From Aquamicrobium sp. (GTDB taxonomy: Bacteria; Pseudomonadota; Alphaproteobacteria; Rhizobiales; Rhizobiaceae), in NCBI GenBank assembly GCA_019739225.1, contig JAHHDT010000006.1, positions 501,823 through 565,822 of the forward strand: DNA of 64,000 bases, in the 5' to 3' direction. This document shows, one piece after another, positions 37,134 through 44,816 of this stretch. Positions within the stretch are counted from its first letter, which is position 1; each line of letters begins with the position of its first letter. A program made the position numbers and the translations under genes. The notes under the pieces were generated by a model. That model was not told the origin of the DNA, ran no database searches, and was given only the letters and a program-made list of their open reading frames with translations.

Positions 37134-40106
37134 ATGGCAGATAGGGCGAAGGCTTGGCGCGGGCGCCTTTTGGGCGCGATCGCGGCCGGTCTTTTGGTTT
37201 CGACGGGAGCGGGCCCGTCCGTGGCATCGGGGGAGGCACCCGCTGCCGTGACCCGCAAATTAGAGAAGCACGAGGCTTTGTGGGCGAAGCTCGCCGCCAA
37301 CCCCGAGGCGCGGCTGCCGATGATTGTCCGGTTCGACATGCCTGCGCTGCCCGATGCCGCCAGCTTCGCCAGCCCGGCGGCCGCGGACGAGGCCCATGCA
37401 AAAGCAATCCATGCGGCGCAGGACAGGATCCTCGCGGCGGCTTTCCCGCAAGGCGCACTGTCTTCCGCGTCAGCGGCGGAGAAGAATCTGAAGCGCATGG
37501 ACTTCTCGCCGATGTTCGGCATCGCCGCCAGCGCGGACGAGATCGCGCGCTTTGCCGCCGATCCGAACGTGACCCTCATCCAGGAGGATCGCCTCAGCAA
37601 GCCGTCACTGAACGAGTCGCTGCCGCTGATCCAGATGCCGGCGATGTATGCGGCCGGCGCAACGGGCAACGGGCACCACGTGGCTGTGCTCGACACCGGC
37701 GGCCGGCGTAGCCATCAATTCCTTTCGAGCCGTATCAATTCCGAAGCCTGCTACAACACAACCGGGATCCAGGGCTCCGTCAGCCAGTGTCCGGGTGGCG
37801 CGAGTTCCTCCACCGCCACGGGATCGGGCGAGGACTGCACGGCGAGCAACATCTATGGATGCGGGCACGGCACGCACGTCGCCGGCACGGTCGCGGGCTA
37901 CAACACCGCGCCTGCCTCGGGACAGCCGACGAGCGGCGTTGCCCGTGATGCGCGTCTGATCTCGATCAACGTGTTCTCGCGCTTTCCGGCGAATTCGAGC
38001 AGCCCCTGTGGCGCAATTCCCGGATACACCCATTGCGTCCTGACCTTCGATACAGACCAGATCCGCGGACTCGAGCGGGTCTATGCCCTGCGCAATACCC
38101 ACAAGATCGCGGCCATCAACATGAGCCTGGGTGGAGGGCAGAATTTTTCGCACTGCGACAACGACGCACGCAAACCGATCATCGACCAGCTCAAGGCCGC
38201 ACGCATCGCGACGGTCATTGCGGCGGGCAATGACGGCTACGATTCCTCCGTCGGTGCGCCGGGCTGCATTTCCAGTGCGGTGACGGTTGGTTCCTCCGAC
38301 AAGTGGGACTTCCGTTCCGACTTCTCCAACTGGGGCAGCCTGGTGGACGTGGTCGCGCCCGGCTCGGACATCTATTCGTCCTACATCAACGGCAGCGCCA
38401 ACAACTACTTCTCGTTCAGTTCCGGCACCTCGATGGCATCGCCGCATGTGGCGGGCGCGTTCGCGGCACTGCGCGACGCGTTCCCGAATGCCACGGTCGA
38501 TCAGATCGAGAATGCGCTCAAATCGACCGGCGAGGGCATCTCCTCGGCCGGGGTGGTGAAGCCGCGTATCAACGTCAACGACGCGCGCATCGTGCTTGGC
38601 GGCGGTACACCGCCACCGCCTCCAACCGGGCCCGAAAACAACCACTTCGTAAACCGTATTACGGTGCCTCTGCCGGCCGCCGGCGCTACACGGACGGTCA
38701 CTGGCTCGAACGTCGGGGGAACGGCGGAGGGCGGCGAGCCTATTCACGCAGGCAAACACAGTGCGCTCAACAGTGTGTGGTGGCGCTATACACCGACCGC
38801 ATCCGGGCAGATCACCATCGATACGCTCGGCAGCAATTTCGACACCGTTCTCGCCGTGTACCGGGGCTCGTCCGTCGCCTCGCTGGTCGAAGTCGCCTCC
38901 AACGACGATGCCGATTACTACACGATCCAGTCGCAGGTGAGGTTCAACGCGACGGCGGGTGTCGAGTACCAGATCGCGGTTGCCGGCTACATGAACGAGG
39001 CAGGCAACATACGGCTGAGCTTTCATGGTGGTGCGGCGGCGGCACCCGCCAACGACAATTTCGTCGACAGGCGCAACATAAATCCACCATCGCGCGTGGG
39101 TTCGCGGCGTACCGTCACCGGGTCGACGATACTTGCAACCGCAGAGCGGTTCGAACCATACCACGCAGGCTGGAGAAACTCGCGCAATAGCGTCTGGTAC
39201 CGTTTCACGCCACAGAGCACGGGCCGGGTGACCATCGACACCAGAGGCAGTGATTTTGACACGATACTGGCGGTCTATTCGCGCAACAGCCTGCGTCACC
39301 TTACCGAGGTCGCCTCAAACAACAATTCGGTCGGACTTGGCCGTCAGTCGCGGGTCAGCTTCAGAGCTATAGCTGGGCGCCAGTACCAAATCGCAATCGT
39401 GGGATATGGCAATCGCGGCGGCAATATTCGGCTCAACATTACCGGCGGTGAGCCTATCAGGCGATCGTCGATGCTGGAGAGTGCTGCGGCTGCCGACAGG
39501 GTCAGTGGTCCGTTTGCTCCATCACAAGCTGTCGACGGGGTATCCTCCAACGCTGCGGCGCAGTCCGTAAGCCCATCGGCTGCAACACTGCCGCTTTTGC
39601 AGCAGGGCAAGTCGTTTCGTCGGGCAGGCGATACGAATGACATAGCAACCGGTTTAAAGCCGGCGCCGACCAGCAGCACCCAGGATGTAAAGCTTCTCAG
39701 CACGGTTGTGGCTTCAGGCACTGATGCCCTGCTGCCGGATGGTGGGGGCGAGAGCGTTGCTGCAATGCTGGCCGTGACGAATGCCGGCAGCCGAGCGGCG
39801 AGGGTCACGGCGGAGCTGTCGTTCGTCTCGGCGGATGGTGTTTCAACTCCAGTTCCGGCAGGGCTGTCGATCTGCCGGACACACGCAAGCAACGGAACAT
39901 GCGTCGGCGTCAAGTCGACGTCCGTGGTCTTTGATGCCGAACCGGATCGCGTGATCACATTCGCGGCGTTTGCCAGCAGTCGCGAGAACGTGAGCGCGCT
40001 TCAATCCGGCCACAGCGTTCTTCAGGTCCGGTTCCGGCAGGGTGATAACACCGTGGGAACAGCCAGCCTGGAAATGGACGGTACGCACGTAATCGGTTCG
40101 CTGTAA
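37134..40106 (+). CDS. Secreted S8 (subtilisin-like) serine protease with two PPC-like repeats
   Basis: A 990-residue protein. A signal peptide (LLGAIAAGLLVSTGAG) is followed by an inhibitor-like propeptide (about 45-150). The peptidase S8 domain has the catalytic triad D187 (VAVLDTGG), H245 (GHGTHVAGTVAG) and S433 (SGTSMASPHVAGAF). After a Pro-rich linker (GGGTPPPPPTGPENN) come two homologous ~135-residue beta-rich repeats, at about 500-630 and 637-771. Each contains HAG…NSVW(W/Y)R(Y/F)TP and FDT(V/I)LAVY motifs like pre-peptidase C-terminal domains. The last ~220 residues are not recognised. The start has AGGAGG 5 bases upstream. It is probably exported and self-processed. Confidence 0.92.
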   Translation: MADRAKAWRGRLLGAIAAGLLVSTGAGPSVASGEAPAAVTRKLEKHEALWAKLAANPEARLPMIVRFDMPALPDAASFASPAAADEAHAKAIHAAQDRILAAAFPQGALSSASAAEKNLKRMDFSPMFGIAASADEIARFAADPNVTLIQEDRLSKPSLNESLPLIQMPAMYAAGATGNGHHVAVLDTGGRRSHQFLSSRINSEACYNTTGIQGSVSQCPGGASSSTATGSGEDCTASNIYGCGHGTHVAGTVAGYNTAPASGQPTSGVARDARLISINVFSRFPANSSSPCGAIPGYTHCVLTFDTDQIRGLERVYALRNTHKIAAINMSLGGGQNFSHCDNDARKPIIDQLKAARIATVIAAGNDGYDSSVGAPGCISSAVTVGSSDKWDFRSDFSNWGSLVDVVAPGSDIYSSYINGSANNYFSFSSGTSMASPHVAGAFAALRDAFPNATVDQIENALKSTGEGISSAGVVKPRINVNDARIVLGGGTPPPPPTGPENNHFVNRITVPLPAAGATRTVTGSNVGGTAEGGEPIHAGKHSALNSVWWRYTPTASGQITIDTLGSNFDTVLAVYRGSSVASLVEVASNDDADYYTIQSQVRFNATAGVEYQIAVAGYMNEAGNIRLSFHGGAAAAPANDNFVDRRNINPPSRVGSRRTVTGSTILATAERFEPYHAGWRNSRNSVWYRFTPQSTGRVTIDTRGSDFDTILAVYSRNSLRHLTEVASNNNSVGLGRQSRVSFRAIAGRQYQIAIVGYGNRGGNIRLNITGGEPIRRSSMLESAAAADRVSGPFAPSQAVDGVSSNAAAQSVSPSAATLPLLQQGKSFRRAGDTNDIATGLKPAPTSSTQDVKLLSTVVASGTDALLPDGGGESVAAMLAVTNAGSRAARVTAELSFVSADGVSTPVPAGLSICRTHASNGTCVGVKSTSVVFDAEPDRVITFAAFASSRENVSALQSGHSVLQVRFRQGDNTVGTASLEMDGTHVIGSL

Positions 40107-40136
40107 CGCTCTCCAGCGGTAGGTTTGAAAGTCAAA

Positions 40137-40168
40137 AGCCCCGCGGCCGAAAGGCTGCGGGGCTGTTG
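40137..40168 (+). terminator. Terminator-like hairpin after the serine protease gene
   Basis: A 12-bp GC-rich stem (AGCCCCGCGGCC pairing with GGCTGCGGGGCT, one G-U pair) closed by a GAAA tetraloop, 31 bases after the stop codon, followed by a weak T-run (GTTGCC). Confidence 0.75.
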
Positions 40169-40267
40169 CCTGAGCGACCCCCTCTCCGGGCGTCGCGTTC
40201 ATGGGTGACAGATTCATACCGCTAGGGCAAGCCAGCCCTTGAGCGTCTGGGCGAAAAAGCTCCAGAC

Positions 40268-40380
40268 AAAGAAAAACCCGCCGGGGGAGGAGGTCCGGCG
40301 GGTCAATCTGAAGCGCGGCAAGGGAGGAGGTTCGCCGCGCCAGGTTGTCGGCTTTCTGGGAGGAGGTAGATCGCCGACAC
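40268..40380 (-). ncRNA. Small RNA with three CCUCCUCCC anti-Shine-Dalgarno loops (alpha-r14/NfeR1-like)
   Basis: Read on the minus strand, this ~112-nt interval folds into three consecutive hairpins. Their stems are TGTCGGC (40346-40352 with 40373-40379), GCGCGGC (40313-40319 with 40334-40340) and CCCGCCGG (40277-40284 with 40295-40302). Each loop carries the same nine bases, CCTCCTCCC (plus-strand positions 40358, 40322 and 40285). The last hairpin is followed by TTTTTCTTT, so it doubles as the rho-independent terminator. A promoter lies just upstream. Known alphaproteobacterial sRNAs with this loop (rhizobial alpha-r14/NfeR1, Rhodobacter CcsR) pair with ribosome-binding sites. There is no open reading frame here. 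Confidence 0.88.
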
Positions 40381-40385
40381 CGGTG

Positions 40386-40413
40386 AAATAGAAATTGGCG
40401 GCCCCGAATTCAA
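40386..40413 (-). promoter_or_regulatory. Predicted sigma-70 promoter of the small RNA
   Basis: On the minus strand, TTGAAT (40408-40413) and CTATTT (40386-40391) are separated by 16 bases, similar to the rhizobial vegetative promoter pattern. The predicted start (about 40380) coincides with the first base of the first hairpin. Confidence 0.6.
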
Positions 40414-40583
40414 TTGCAGAATCTGCATGGCTGCCTTGCGAGAACGGCTGCGCCGTTCCGCCGCAGCGTCGCTTGCTGGATTCCAAGCCGCACGCCCATC
40501 CCGCGAGGGGTTGTGCGGGATGCTGGACAGTGTCTGCGCGCAGGTCCATGATCGCGAAGTCTCAGGAGAGGAGGCCCCAAATC

Positions 40584-40838
40584 ATGGGCATTGAAAGTCT
40601 TATCGTCTTCATCCTTATCGGTGCGGTCGCCGGTTGGCTGGCGGGCCAGTTGGTCAAGGGCTACGGTTTCGGCCTGCTGGGCAACATCGTTGTCGGCATA
40701 GTCGGCGCGTTCATTGCCGGCTTTCTTTTTCCCGCCCTCGGCATCAGCCTCGGCAGCGGGGTTATCGCCGCAATCATTCACGCCACCATCGGCGCCGTGA
40801 TCCTGCTGGTGCTCATCAGGCTGATCAAGCAGGCCTAG
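40584..40838 (+). CDS. GlsB/YeaQ/YmgE family small membrane protein
   Basis: An 84-residue, three-helix membrane protein (transglycosylase-associated, Pfam Transgly_assoc type). The pattern is GAVAGWLAGQLVKGYGFGLLGNIVVGIVGAFIAGFLFP followed by a last helix, VIAAIIHATIGAVILLVLIRL. Family members are small, stress-inducible inner-membrane proteins of unknown biochemistry. The ATG at 40584 has GGAGAGGAGG upstream, which itself is complementary to the CCUCCU loop of the adjacent sRNA. An inverted repeat at 40846-40866 separates it from the convergent next gene. Confidence 0.85.
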   Translation: MGIESLIVFILIGAVAGWLAGQLVKGYGFGLLGNIVVGIVGAFIAGFLFPALGISLGSGVIAAIIHATIGAVILLVLIRLIKQA

Positions 40839-40852
40839 GCCTTGCGCCGGCG

Positions 40853-41167
40853 CTATCGGCGCCGGCTGCCAAACACGGTGGCGGCAGCAATTGTCAGCGC
40901 CACCAGCCCGACCACTGCAACGGTCCGCGTCGGATTGGCGCGGATCGTTTCCTCGAAATCATGCGCACGCCGTCGAATGACGGGCAGGGCATCCGAGACC
41001 CGCTCCGCCAGGTCCGCATAGAGATCGCTCGCCTGGTCGCGCGTATCGCGATAGGCGCTGCTCCCTTGCCTCGACATGGCCTTTCCGAGCGCGGCGACTT
41101 CCTTGCGCAGAGCTCCGATCTCCTGATGAAGATCAAGTGGGTTCTGGTGTCTTGAAAACAGCGCCAT
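40853..41167 (-). CDS. DUF883/ElaB-like tail-anchored protein
   Basis: A 104-residue protein with an N-terminal helical region (LHQEIGALRKEVAALGKAMSRQG, likely coiled coil), an amphipathic middle (YADLAERVSDALPVIRRRAHDFEETIRANP) and a C-terminal membrane anchor (TVAVVGLVALTIAAATVFG) ending in basic residues. This is the layout of ElaB/YqjD/DUF883 proteins, tail-anchored and linked to ribosome association in stationary phase in E. coli. It resembles the protein at 53180-53518. An EcfG-type promoter match lies 73 bases upstream, suggesting general stress control. Confidence 0.78.
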   Translation of the reverse strand: MALFSRHQNPLDLHQEIGALRKEVAALGKAMSRQGSSAYRDTRDQASDLYADLAERVSDALPVIRRRAHDFEETIRANPTRTVAVVGLVALTIAAATVFGSRRR

Positions 41168-41239
41168 ACTGAAAACTCCGTGCCTGAAATGTCAGCGTCG
41201 CACCGCCGCTTGAAAAAAGCGGCGGTGGGCTTGCTCCGG

Positions 41240-41265
41240 CAACGGAATAGCAAGCCAAATGGTTC
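41240..41265 (-). promoter_or_regulatory. EcfG-type promoter match upstream of the DUF883-like gene
   Basis: On the minus strand, GGAAC (41261-41265) and CGTT (41240-41243) with a 17-base spacer, 73 bases upstream of the gene start. Confidence 0.65.
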
Positions 41266-41318
41266 CGTCCAGATGGCGGCGCGCCGTGCAGAACGGCGCG
41301 CCGCCGTCTGAGGGACGG

Positions 41319-43511
41319 TCAGTCCAGGCCTCTTGCGATGGTGCGCGTTCCGACGAGACCCTTCTGGTAGACGAAGACCCCCACGGCAATCACGAGACCG
41401 GCGATGTCGGTCGCCAGCCCGCCCTTGATCATCGCCAGCGCTCCTGCCAGCAGCAGCACACGCATGACTGCGTTGAGCGGGCCGAAGAACCATGCTTGCA
41501 CGGCCGCCGAAAGCAGGTAGACACCAAGGCATGCCGTGGCGAACACGTGTAGGATCTCCAGCCACGAGCCCTGCATCAGCAGCGCCTGCGAGTAGAAGAA
41601 CATGAACGGCACCACGAATGCTGCGAGGCCGAATTTGAAAGCCTCGACCGATGTTCGCATCGGGTCGGACCCCGACAAGGCCGCGCCGGCGTAGGCAGCA
41701 AGCGCCACCGGCGGCGTGATCGCTGACATCACCGCGTAGTAGAAGACGAAGAAATGCGCCGTCAGCACCGGTATGCCGAGCGAGATCAGGCCCGGCGCGA
41801 CGACGGCGGCTGCGACGGCGTAGGCAGCGGTTGTCGGCATGCCCATGCCGAGGATGATCGATATGCACATGGCGAAGAACAGCGCCAGCAACTGGTTCTG
41901 TTCCGCGATGCCCAGAAGCAGCGTCGAGAAACGCGCGCCGACGCCGGTCAGCGCGATCACGCCGACGATGATGCCTGCGCAGGCGCAGACGGCAACGAGC
42001 TGGATCGACATCTTGGCCGCCAGCTCGAAGGCGCCGAGGACCGAGCGTACGCCCATGCGGTGCGGCGTCAGCCAGCTCACCACCGCCGCCGAGACCATCG
42101 CCAGTGTGCCGGCGCGGATGACTGAGTATCCCGCGAACAGCGAATAGATCAGGATCACGATAGGAAAGAACAGATAGGCCTGTTTCAGGAGTTCCTTGAA
42201 GACAGGCAGCTCGTTTTTCGGCAGGCCCTTCATGCCGAGCTTGGTCGCCTGCAGATCGACCATGAAGTAGATGGAAGCGAAATAGAGGATCGACGGGATC
42301 AGTGCGGCGATCACGATCTCGGTGTAGGGAATGCCCGTCACCTCGGCCATGATGAAGGCGCCAGCGCCCATGATCGGCGGCATGATCTGGCCACCCGAGG
42401 AGGCAGCCGCCTCGATCGCGCCGGCGCTCCTGGCGGGATAGCCGACACGTTTCATCAGGGGGATCGTCAACGACCCGGTGGAGACGACGTTACCGGCCGA
42501 GGTGCCGTTGATCATGCCCATCAGGCCGGACGCGAAGACCGCCACCTTGGCCGGGCCGCCACGCGCGCGGCCTGCCGCGGCGAAGGCGAAGTTGACGAAA
42601 TAGTCGCCCACTTTCGATGCCTGAAGAAAGGCGGCGAAGGTGATGAACAGGATGATGTAGGTGGAAGACACGGCGACCGGATCGCCGAGGATGCCCTGGT
42701 CCGTGTAGATGTAGGTGAAGAACCGTTCGGGTGAGTACCCGCGGTGGGCCAGGAAACCCGGCAGATAGGGGCCTGCGAAGGAATAGAGGATGAATATGCC
42801 GGCGATGGCTACGAGCGCGAGGCCCGCTACGCGCCGCGTCAGCTCCAGGATGAGCAGCGCGCCCACCAGCGCGGCGTGGAAGTCGGCCGGCTGTGCCAGT
42901 GCGGTGCCTGCGCGCAGGCGGATGGCCTGGACGTTGAAGAGGATGTAGCCGGCGACGGTGACGGCGGCGATGGCCAGCAGCAGGTCCGACCAGTGAACCC
43001 CGCCGCGGTCCTTGCGCGGGAAGAACCAGCTTCCCGCGATCGCCGCGATGGTGCCGACGATCAGCGGCAGGCCATAGGTGCCGAAGACCAGGGCCGGCGG
43101 GCTGACGAGGCCCGCTGTCCACCATGCCGCCCAGGCGAAGCCGACCATGGCCGCGCCATAAAGCACACCGGCCGCGGCGACCAGCGCGATCGCCATTTCA
43201 AGCGGCTTGAGCTGCAGGAAGCGCGATCTGCCGTCGGTGTCGCCGACATTGCTGGATGAAAACAGGATGAAGCCGATGAGCAGGCCGCCGGCGACGTGTG
43301 TTACCCGATAGGCCCAGGTTTCCAGCGGATAGAGGTTCATCACCCCGATGTGGAAGACGGTATAGGCGATGCACAGCGCCACCAGCACCCAACCGAGACG
43401 CTCTCCTGCGAAGTCGCGTTGATTGGTGGCCAGAGCTTCCTCGTCGGCCCCTCGAGACACGATCTGCTCGACGGCTGCGGACTCTGTCTTGATCTTTTCC
43501 GCGTCGGTCAT
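41319..43511 (-). CDS. TRAP transporter fused permease (TAXI-type, 4TM/12TM)
   Basis: A 730-residue polytopic protein fusing a DctQ-like small subunit (N-terminal ~four helices) to a DctM-like large subunit, as in TAXI TRAP systems. Landmarks are FYAVMSAITPPVALAAYAGAALSGSDPMRT and GLMGMINGTSAGNVVSTGSLTIPLMKRVGY, plus ASSGGQIMPPIMGAGAFIMAEVTG. It imports a substrate using a sodium gradient and a periplasmic TAXI binding protein, whose gene lies upstream. The ATG at 43511 follows GGGAGGATAGCC. The substrate is probably a dicarboxylate or glutamate-like anion, judged from the adjacent DctB/DctD pair, but this is inference. Confidence 0.92.
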   Translation of the reverse strand: MTDAEKIKTESAAVEQIVSRGADEEALATNQRDFAGERLGWVLVALCIAYTVFHIGVMNLYPLETWAYRVTHVAGGLLIGFILFSSSNVGDTDGRSRFLQLKPLEMAIALVAAAGVLYGAAMVGFAWAAWWTAGLVSPPALVFGTYGLPLIVGTIAAIAGSWFFPRKDRGGVHWSDLLLAIAAVTVAGYILFNVQAIRLRAGTALAQPADFHAALVGALLILELTRRVAGLALVAIAGIFILYSFAGPYLPGFLAHRGYSPERFFTYIYTDQGILGDPVAVSSTYIILFITFAAFLQASKVGDYFVNFAFAAAGRARGGPAKVAVFASGLMGMINGTSAGNVVSTGSLTIPLMKRVGYPARSAGAIEAAASSGGQIMPPIMGAGAFIMAEVTGIPYTEIVIAALIPSILYFASIYFMVDLQATKLGMKGLPKNELPVFKELLKQAYLFFPIVILIYSLFAGYSVIRAGTLAMVSAAVVSWLTPHRMGVRSVLGAFELAAKMSIQLVAVCACAGIIVGVIALTGVGARFSTLLLGIAEQNQLLALFFAMCISIILGMGMPTTAAYAVAAAVVAPGLISLGIPVLTAHFFVFYYAVMSAITPPVALAAYAGAALSGSDPMRTSVEAFKFGLAAFVVPFMFFYSQALLMQGSWLEILHVFATACLGVYLLSAAVQAWFFGPLNAVMRVLLLAGALAMIKGGLATDIAGLVIAVGVFVYQKGLVGTRTIARGLD

Positions 43512-43623
43512 GGCTATCCTCCCTGGCATGCGCCTGCGTTCGCAGCGCTATCGCCGATCCTTGCCGTGAGCGAAGACGGGCGCCGATCGATCCGATCGGA
43601 GCCCGTCAGGTCGCCTTGTGCGA

Positions 43624-44598
43624 TTACTGTCCCTTGAGTTCGTCCGGGATCGCGATACCGGCTTCCTCGTAATAGCGCACCGCGCCGGGATGGAAGGGCA
43701 GGAAGGTATTCTTATCGGTGTTGGCCGCAATGGTTTCTGCCGCCGTGGCGTGGATCGCCTTCATGCGGTCGTTGTTTTCCATCACCAGCTTGGTGATCTC
43801 GTAGGCCAGCGATTCCGGCATTTCCTGATGAGCCACCGCAAAGTTCCACAGGCTGACCGTTCCCTGCGGGTCCGGATAGCCTTCATACAGACCGCCTGGA
43901 ATGTCGAAGGCGGCGAGTTCCGGACGGGCTTCGAGGATCTTGGCTGCTTCGTCGCCGGTGAAGGCGAAGATGTTGACCGGGTTTTCCGCCGCGATCTGTG
44001 CGAAGGCTGCGATCGGCACGCCGGCCGCGAAGGCGAAGGCGTCGATCAGGCCGTCCTTGACCTGGCTCACGGCGTCGTTGGCGCCGGAGTAGCTGATGTC
44101 GGCGGTGACGCCGTTGATCTCGAAGAAGCGCGGCCAGTAGGTCGCCGCCGTGCCGCCCGCCGGGCCCACGGAGACACGCTTGCCTTCCAGGTCCGCCAGA
44201 GTCTCGATACCGGACGACTTCAGCGCCACGGCCTGAAACGGCGTCTGGTACATGGGGAACAGGGCGCGCAGGCTCTTGTGCTCGACGCCGGGCGCAAGCT
44301 CGCTCTCACCCATCCAGGCCTCGTAGGCCGGACCCATCGTCACGAGACCGATCTGGTGGTCGCCGGTCTCTACCAGCGTGGCGTTCTGCACCGGGCCGCC
44401 GGTGACCTCGCCGGAAGCGTTGACGCCGAGCGACTCGGTGATCAGGCCTGCGAGGCCGGTTCCGTAGATGAAGTAGGTGCCGCCCTGGCTGGCGGTGCCG
44501 ATGGTCAGGCTGGTCGGCCAGCCCTCGCGATCCTGCGCGGATGCCGGTACGGCAAGAAGCGTGGCTGCAGCCATCGCTGCAATGGTGAAGTGGCGCAT
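43624..44598 (-). CDS. TAXI-family TRAP transporter solute-binding protein
   Basis: A 324-residue periplasmic protein with a signal peptide (AAMAAATLLAVPASAQ). It has the TAXI start LTIGTASQGGTYFIYGTGLAGLITESLG and later LADLEGKRVSVGPAGGTAATYWPRFFEINGV and SQVKDGLIDAFAFAAGVP. It binds the substrate for the fused permease, which is 112 bases downstream. The ATG at 44598 follows GGGAGGATTACCC. A candidate sigma-54 promoter and palindromes lie upstream, between it and the divergently ending DctD-type gene. Confidence 0.9.
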   Translation of the reverse strand: MRHFTIAAMAAATLLAVPASAQDREGWPTSLTIGTASQGGTYFIYGTGLAGLITESLGVNASGEVTGGPVQNATLVETGDHQIGLVTMGPAYEAWMGESELAPGVEHKSLRALFPMYQTPFQAVALKSSGIETLADLEGKRVSVGPAGGTAATYWPRFFEINGVTADISYSGANDAVSQVKDGLIDAFAFAAGVPIAAFAQIAAENPVNIFAFTGDEAAKILEARPELAAFDIPGGLYEGYPDPQGTVSLWNFAVAHQEMPESLAYEITKLVMENNDRMKAIHATAAETIAANTDKNTFLPFHPGAVRYYEEAGIAIPDELKGQ

Positions 44599-44683
44599 GG
44601 GTAATCCTCCCGGTCTGCGTGTTGTTGTCGGCCGCCCGGTCCGCAAGTTTCCTCCCGAAGCCCTGGCGGTTGAACGCAGCACA

Positions 44684-44700
44684 TGCAGAGCACACGCCCT
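44684..44700 (-). promoter_or_regulatory. Candidate sigma-54 promoter upstream of the TAXI binding protein
   Basis: On the minus strand AGGGCGTGTGCTCTGCA has the essential GG-N10-GC spacing and a TGCA end, with a partial match to the -24 element. It lies 85 bases upstream of the gene. The match is imperfect and is offered because a sigma-54-dependent activator is encoded next door. Confidence 0.4.
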
Positions 44701-44740
44701 TGCGCAACGGCCTTTGGGTGGCGATGCGGTTATTGACCGT

Positions 44741-44806
44741 CACAAAATGTGCAGGATGGGTGGATTCCGTAACATCGCGCCGAAACGGCGTGTGGGTTCC
44801 GACACA
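44741..44806. promoter_or_regulatory. Cluster of inverted repeats, possible DctD-type upstream activating sites
   Basis: Three inverted repeats are seen: CACAAAATGTG (44741-44751), CGCCGAAACGGCG (44778-44790) and TGTGGGTTCCGACACA (44791-44806, TGTG-N8-CACA). They lie 40-120 bases upstream of the candidate sigma-54 promoter, the usual place for activator binding sites. Binding by the adjacent DctD-like protein is inferred. Confidence 0.45.
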
Positions 44807-44816
44807 AGATCGCGCG

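Noticed and set aside
37605-39299. 564-codon open frame on the minus strand opposite the serine protease gene
   Set aside because: Its translation is Arg/His/Gly-rich without family motifs, and it is the mirror frame of a high-GC gene with an intact catalytic triad.
40584-40838. EcfG promoter for the GlsB-type gene
   Set aside because: I searched the upstream region and found no GGAAC-CGTT pair; stress control is suspected only from the family.
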